From Candidatus Symbiothrix sp. (GTDB lineage Bacteria; Bacteroidota; Bacteroidia; Bacteroidales; Azobacteroidaceae): a DNA stretch of 16,781 nucleotides. Position 1 is the first letter of the stretch. Every line of letters starts with the position of its first letter. The translations under genes and the position numbers were made by a program. The notes beneath the pieces were generated by a model that searched no databases, was not told where the DNA came from, and saw nothing but the letters and a program-made list of their open reading frames with translations. The stretch lies in assembly GCA_031284765.1 (NCBI GenBank), contig JAITXK010000192.1:1-16781 (forward strand), given 5' to 3'. Below, one piece after another: positions 13,442 to 16,781 of the stretch.

Positions 13442-15466
13442 ATGAACGACTTACAAACACTGAATCATGCAGCCGATACAATCCGTATTTTGGCTGCTTC
13501 AATGGTAGAAAAAGCTAAATCAGGACATCCGGGTGGCGCGATGGGCGGCGCCGATTTCATCAATGTATTATACAGCGAGTTTTTGGTCTATGACCCCACC
13601 AACCCTGCCTGGCACGGTCGCGACCGCTTCTTTTTAGACCCGGGACACATGTCCTCCATGCTGTATTCCGTGCTGGCATTGGCCGGTTTTTATACCTTGG
13701 ACGATTTGAAACAATTCCGCCAATGGAGAAGCATCACGCCCGGACATCCCGAAGTGGACGTTCTGCGTGGCATCGAAAACACTTCCGGCCCATTGGGACA
13801 AGGACATACATATGCCGTGGGCGCTGCCATCGCCGCTAAATTCCTGCAAGCCAAGACCCAACGGAGCAGCAAGCAAAAGATTTACACCTATATCTCCGAC
13901 GGAGGCATTCAGGAAGAAATTTCGCAAGGCGCGGGACGAATGGCTGGTCACTTGGGCTTGAACAACTTGATCATGTTCTATGATGCCAACGACATCCAAC
14001 TTTCCACCACCGTGGACGCCGTTACCAGCGAAAACACGAAAATGAAATACGAAGCGTGGGGATGGAAAGTCGTGGAAATCAACGGAAACGATGCTACAGC
14101 CATCCGAAAAGCCTTGACCGAAGCGCAAAACGAAACAGCACGTCCCACGCTGATTATCGGCAAAACGCGGATGGCAAAAGGTGCGGTCAAAGCCGATGGC
14201 AGTCCGCACGAAGGCACTTGCGACACACACGGACAACCCTTGGGAGCCTCAGGCGCCGATTATGAAGCCACCATTCGCCACTTGGGCGGTAACATAGAGG
14301 AACCTTTCCACATATTCCCTGACGTAGAGACATTGTACAGCCAACGCGCCGCCGAACTGCGGAAAATCGTTGACGAAAGAATCGCGGAAGAAGCCGCTTG
14401 GGCAAAAGGCCATCCCGAAACGGCCCGGAAATTACATACCTGGCTCTCCGAAAAATCCCCGAAAGTGGATTGGTCTGCCATCCAACAAAAGCCCAACCAA
14501 TCGACACGCGCCGCTTCGGCAACCGTCCTTTCGTATTTAGCGCAGCACGTTGAAAATATGATTGTTACATCGGCCGATTTGTCCAATTCCGACAAAACCG
14601 ATGGATTTCTAAAATACACGCACGCCATCACTAAAATGGATTTTTCGGGGACATTCCTGCAATCGGGAGTCTCGGAATTGACAATGGCTTGCTTGTGCAT
14701 CGGCATGACCTTGTACGGCGGCGTCATTCCCGCTTGCGGAACGTTTTTCGTTTTCTCCGATTATATGAAACCGGCGATTCGCATGGCCGCTTTGATGGAA
14801 TTACCTGTCAAATTTATTTGGAGTCACGATGCTTTCCGCGTGGGAGAAGACGGCCCCACGCACGAACCTGTGGAACAGGAAGCGCAAGTCCGCCTGATGG
14901 AGAAACTGAAAAACCACCAAGGAAAAAACGCCATGCTGGTGGTTCGTCCCGCCGATGTGTACGAAACCACCCTTGCCTGGAAAATGGCGATGGAAAATAT
15001 AGATACTCCTACCGGATTAATCTTTTCACGACAGAATATCAACGACTTGCCTGCGAAAACCGGTCGCATCGCAGAAGCGCAACAAGCCGGAAAAGGCGGT
15101 TACATAGTGGAATGTGATGGCAATCCCGACATTATTTTATTGGCCTCCGGCTCGGAAGTGGCTACTTTGGTCGAAGGCGCGGCCTTATTAAGGAACGACG
15201 GTATTCAAGTGCGGATTGTGTCCGTGCCTTCGGAAGGCGTGTTCCGCAACCAACCCCAAGCCTATCAGGATGCCGTATTGATTCCGGGCAAGAAAATCTT
15301 TGGTTTGACAGCCGGTTTACCCGTCAATTTGTACGGATTAGTGGGCGCCAACGGCAAAATCTGGGGATTGGAATCGTTCGGCTATTCAGCGCCCTATACC
15401 GTGCTGGACGAAAAGTTCGGTTTTACCGGAGCCAATGTATATCAACAAGTTAAACGCATGTTATAA
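13442..15466 (+). CDS. tkt: Transketolase
   Basis: Transketolase moves two-carbon ketol units between sugar phosphates in the non-oxidative pentose phosphate pathway, using thiamine diphosphate. The 674-aa protein is of normal length. The N-terminal pyrophosphate domain has KSGHPGGAMG (26-35), DPGHMSS (66-72) and GPLGQGHTYAVG (116-127). Its cofactor motif runs from SDGGIQEE (152-159) to FYDANDIQ (179-186), with Ser152 in place of the first Gly of the usual GDG and Asp153 kept. The middle domain has the catalytic Glu412 in GVSELTM, and His462 and GEDGPTHEPVEQE (468-480). The C-terminal domain is complete. It is followed after 1 nt by rpiB, so the two enzymes that share ribose-5-phosphate and xylulose-5-phosphate chemistry are cotranscribed. 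Confidence 0.97.
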   Translation: MNDLQTLNHAADTIRILAASMVEKAKSGHPGGAMGGADFINVLYSEFLVYDPTNPAWHGRDRFFLDPGHMSSMLYSVLALAGFYTLDDLKQFRQWRSITPGHPEVDVLRGIENTSGPLGQGHTYAVGAAIAAKFLQAKTQRSSKQKIYTYISDGGIQEEISQGAGRMAGHLGLNNLIMFYDANDIQLSTTVDAVTSENTKMKYEAWGWKVVEINGNDATAIRKALTEAQNETARPTLIIGKTRMAKGAVKADGSPHEGTCDTHGQPLGASGADYEATIRHLGGNIEEPFHIFPDVETLYSQRAAELRKIVDERIAEEAAWAKGHPETARKLHTWLSEKSPKVDWSAIQQKPNQSTRAASATVLSYLAQHVENMIVTSADLSNSDKTDGFLKYTHAITKMDFSGTFLQSGVSELTMACLCIGMTLYGGVIPACGTFFVFSDYMKPAIRMAALMELPVKFIWSHDAFRVGEDGPTHEPVEQEAQVRLMEKLKNHQGKNAMLVVRPADVYETTLAWKMAMENIDTPTGLIFSRQNINDLPAKTGRIAEAQQAGKGGYIVECDGNPDIILLASGSEVATLVEGAALLRNDGIQVRIVSVPSEGVFRNQPQAYQDAVLIPGKKIFGLTAGLPVNLYGLVGANGKIWGLESFGYSAPYTVLDEKFGFTGANVYQQVKRML

Positions 15467-15467
15467 T

Positions 15468-15920
15468 ATGGAAAGTTCGCCGTGCTATCAGCGGGTTGGC
15501 CTCGCATCCGACCATGCAGGCTACGAAATGAAAGAATTTATCCGCGCCTTATTGGATAAAAAAGGAATTCCCTACCTTGATTATGGCGCCTATACCCCCG
15601 AAAGCGTCAATTATGCCGTGTTTGGACATCGGTTGGCAGCAGCCGTCGAAAATCAAGAGGTATCGCTGGGTATCGCCGTCTGCGGTTCGGGCAACGGCAT
15701 CAACATGACATTGAACAAGCATGCCGGCATCCGTTCCGCCTTGTGTTGGAAGGAGGAAATAGCTACTTTGGCCCGCATGCACAACGACGCCAATGTCTTA
15801 GCGCTTCCCGGGCGTTTCCTGCCGATGGACGAGGCGGAAAAAATTGTAGAAACGTTTTTGAATACGCCTTTCGAGGGGGGGCGGCATGTGGAACGCATCC
15901 GGAGCATTACGACTTTTTAA
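15468..15920 (+). CDS. rpiB: Ribose-5-phosphate isomerase B (RpiB/LacAB family)
   Basis: RpiB interconverts ribose-5-phosphate and ribulose-5-phosphate. The 150-aa protein has SDHAGYEMK (14-22), the active-site CGSGNGI (72-78, Cys72 as the base) and HNDANVLALPGR (105-116, with the ring-opening His105). The start at 15468, one base after the transketolase stop, is preferred to an in-frame ATG at 15435 that lies inside tkt and adds residues unlike RpiB. Allose-6-phosphate isomerase activity is a possible alternative, but the transketolase context favours ribose. Its last 14 nt overlap the 3' end of the convergent type IX remnant; no terminator is visible. Confidence 0.95.
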   Translation: MESSPCYQRVGLASDHAGYEMKEFIRALLDKKGIPYLDYGAYTPESVNYAVFGHRLAAAVENQEVSLGIAVCGSGNGINMTLNKHAGIRSALCWKEEIATLARMHNDANVLALPGRFLPMDEAEKIVETFLNTPFEGGRHVERIRSITTF

Positions 15921-16327
15921 CAATCTTCTTCGTAATTACCTTCTCTTCCATGGATATACGAACGAAATAGAAGCCATCTTCCAAAGCAGATACATCCACT
16001 TTTTCGGTAACGCTATCGACCATCCATACCCGCGCACCGGATGAGTGGTAAATTTCGATTCTGTCAATCGAAACATCGCTCCTGATGAATAAATCGTGTT
16101 TCACGGGATTGGGATAGAGAAATACATCCTGCGCGGAAACAGCGTTCATTCCGGTCAGAGGAGTTACCTCTCACGGCGTTAGCCAAAGCCACCATATCCG
16201 CTTTGGAAGAAATGCGATAGGGGTCGGCTGCTGAGCCTGCGCCGCCGCTGTACGTTTGGGCGGTAATGGCGCTTACGACCAGGCAGAAGCAGAGAAAAAG
16301 AGTTATTTTTAATTTATTCGTGATTTT
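15907..16327 (-). pseudogene. Remnant of a type IX-secreted surface protein (signal peptide and sorting domain only)
   Basis: Read on the minus strand, 16327-16169 encodes a clear signal peptide (NKLKITLFLCFCLVVSAITA) and a mature start TYSGGAGSAADPYRISS, followed by ADMVALANAV, the type of opening seen in GLUG-repeat surface proteins. After an in-frame TGA (16173-16171), a second frame open from 16170 to 15907 encodes VTPLTGMNAVSAQDVFLYPN and a full type A sorting domain (the PNPV motif, then ending KKIVKKS). The two halves are in different frames with almost nothing between them, and there is no ATG, GTG or TTG between the upstream stop (16330-16328) and the signal peptide. Best read as a large internal deletion plus loss of the start codon. 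A gene caller would report only 15907-16149 (80 aa, ATG-started). The 3' end overlaps rpiB by 14 nt. Confidence 0.8.
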
Positions 16328-16368
16328 TTACTATTTAAATTGTGATACTTTTTTATTTCCAATCGCTC

Positions 16369-16746
16369 TTATTTGGCCTCCTCAAACGTAATGTCTTTCA
16401 GCCCCTCCTTCAAATCGACGCTGGGCGTAAAAATCACCTTTACCCCCTTGATAAAATCGGATTTGAACTCGGCAGCCGTGTTGGCGCCTTTGCTGGAAAG
16501 ACTTAAGCGCACCGTTCCAAATTCGCCGAGCTTTACACTCAAACCCAGTTTCAGGAAGGTGGGCAACTCGTCCAGGAAGTTGTTCAACACATTTTCGATG
16601 TCGCCGCGCGTAAGCGACGAACGTCCGGCAATTTCATTGGCAAAATCCTTTACCGTAAACTTGCCTGCATTCACGGCGTTGGCATAATACTTTCCCTGCG
16701 CTTGCGGGGTTTGCGGATTTTTCCGCCTGACTACTTTGTACTTCAT
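16369..16746 (-). CDS. HU-family DNA-binding protein (HU/HIG type)
   Basis: The 125-aa protein is longer than canonical HU (90 aa) and fits the HIG-type members common in Bacteroidetes. An N-terminal extension (KYKVVRRKNPQTPQ, 2-15) precedes the HU fold: helices with IAGRSSLTRGDIENVLNNF (39-57), then LGEFGTVRLS (73-82), leading into the short DNA-arm region, and KGVKVIFTP (100-108). It probably bends or coats DNA. It lies 41 nt upstream of the type IX remnant on the same strand with no promoter seen in the gap, so it may once have been cotranscribed with it. Its own promoter would fall beyond the right edge of the window. Confidence 0.93.
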   Translation of the reverse strand: MKYKVVRRKNPQTPQAQGKYYANAVNAGKFTVKDFANEIAGRSSLTRGDIENVLNNFLDELPTFLKLGLSVKLGEFGTVRLSLSSKGANTAAEFKSDFIKGVKVIFTPSVDLKEGLKDITFEEAK

Positions 16747-16781
16747 TTGTTTTTAAGATTTAAAAAGTAAATATTTTTTTA

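Noticed and set aside
13893..13900. Transketolase inactivated by loss of the first Gly of the GDG cofactor motif
   Set aside because: The metal-binding Asp153 and the rest of the motif are intact; SDGG at this place is, as far as I recall, a normal variant in Bacteroidetes transketolases.
13634..14236. 200-codon open frame on the minus strand inside transketolase
   Set aside because: It is antisense to a perfectly conserved enzyme and its translation shows no domain; it follows from the codon bias of tkt.
16138..16180. Deletion of the type IX passenger by recombination between AACGCTGTT and AACGCCGTG
   Set aside because: The two 9-mers match at only 7 positions and both remain present, so they do not mark a clean recombination junction.
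1..16781. CRISPR arrays, tRNA or rRNA genes, insertion sequences, prophage
   Set aside because: No regularly spaced repeats, cloverleaf-like segments, rRNA blocks, transposase or phage genes were seen on either strand.

Overview
The window reads as a chromosomal segment of a member of the Bacteroidota, probably Bacteroidales or a close relative. The reasons are promoters of the TAnnTTTG type (one with a canonical TTTG element 20 bp upstream), a type IX secretion C-terminal sorting domain, a lipoprotein with a surface-export-like acidic tail after its cysteine, a long HU/HIG-type DNA-binding protein, and housekeeping genes of Bacteroidetes type. Most of it is ordinary core metabolism. I found no phage, insertion sequence, CRISPR array, rRNA or tRNA.

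Layout. Bases 1-813 hold the 3' end of carB. A repeat-rich gap follows (a 44-bp element with inverted ends and a 72-bp hairpin), then on the minus strand a surface lipoprotein of unknown function (955-1692). A 309-bp gap carries a second copy of the 44-bp element. Next come dsbD and mazG, a two-gene minus-strand operon (4801 to 2002), with trmD diverging from it (4859-5530). An A/T-rich hipB-hipA toxin-antitoxin pair follows (5634-7053). Its end lies 1 nt from the end of a convergent GH31 glycosidase (7055-9304). That glycosidase sits directly behind a ZnuB/MntB-type metal permease (9317-10120), whose promoter abuts the start codon and overlaps a perfect inverted repeat. Upstream is a minus-strand operon: aroA, then a coupled 118-aa cysteine-motif protein, then an AEC-family transporter (12650 to 10196).

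From 12786 a canonical promoter and a structured leader drive a plus-strand operon: a thioredoxin-fold protein without its CxxC, transketolase and RpiB, the last two being steps of the non-oxidative pentose phosphate pathway. The window closes with the wreck of a type IX-secreted surface protein (signal peptide and sorting domain survive, the middle is gone) and an HU-family gene.

The observations most worth a second look are the two 3'-of-gene repeat elements with a covarying stem, the apparently leaderless and operator-bearing metal permease, the leader RNA before the thioredoxin-like/transketolase operon with two mutually exclusive pairings, the redox-dead thioredoxin-like protein, and the deletion remnant of the type IX cargo gene. 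I do not see a clear new multi-gene system.
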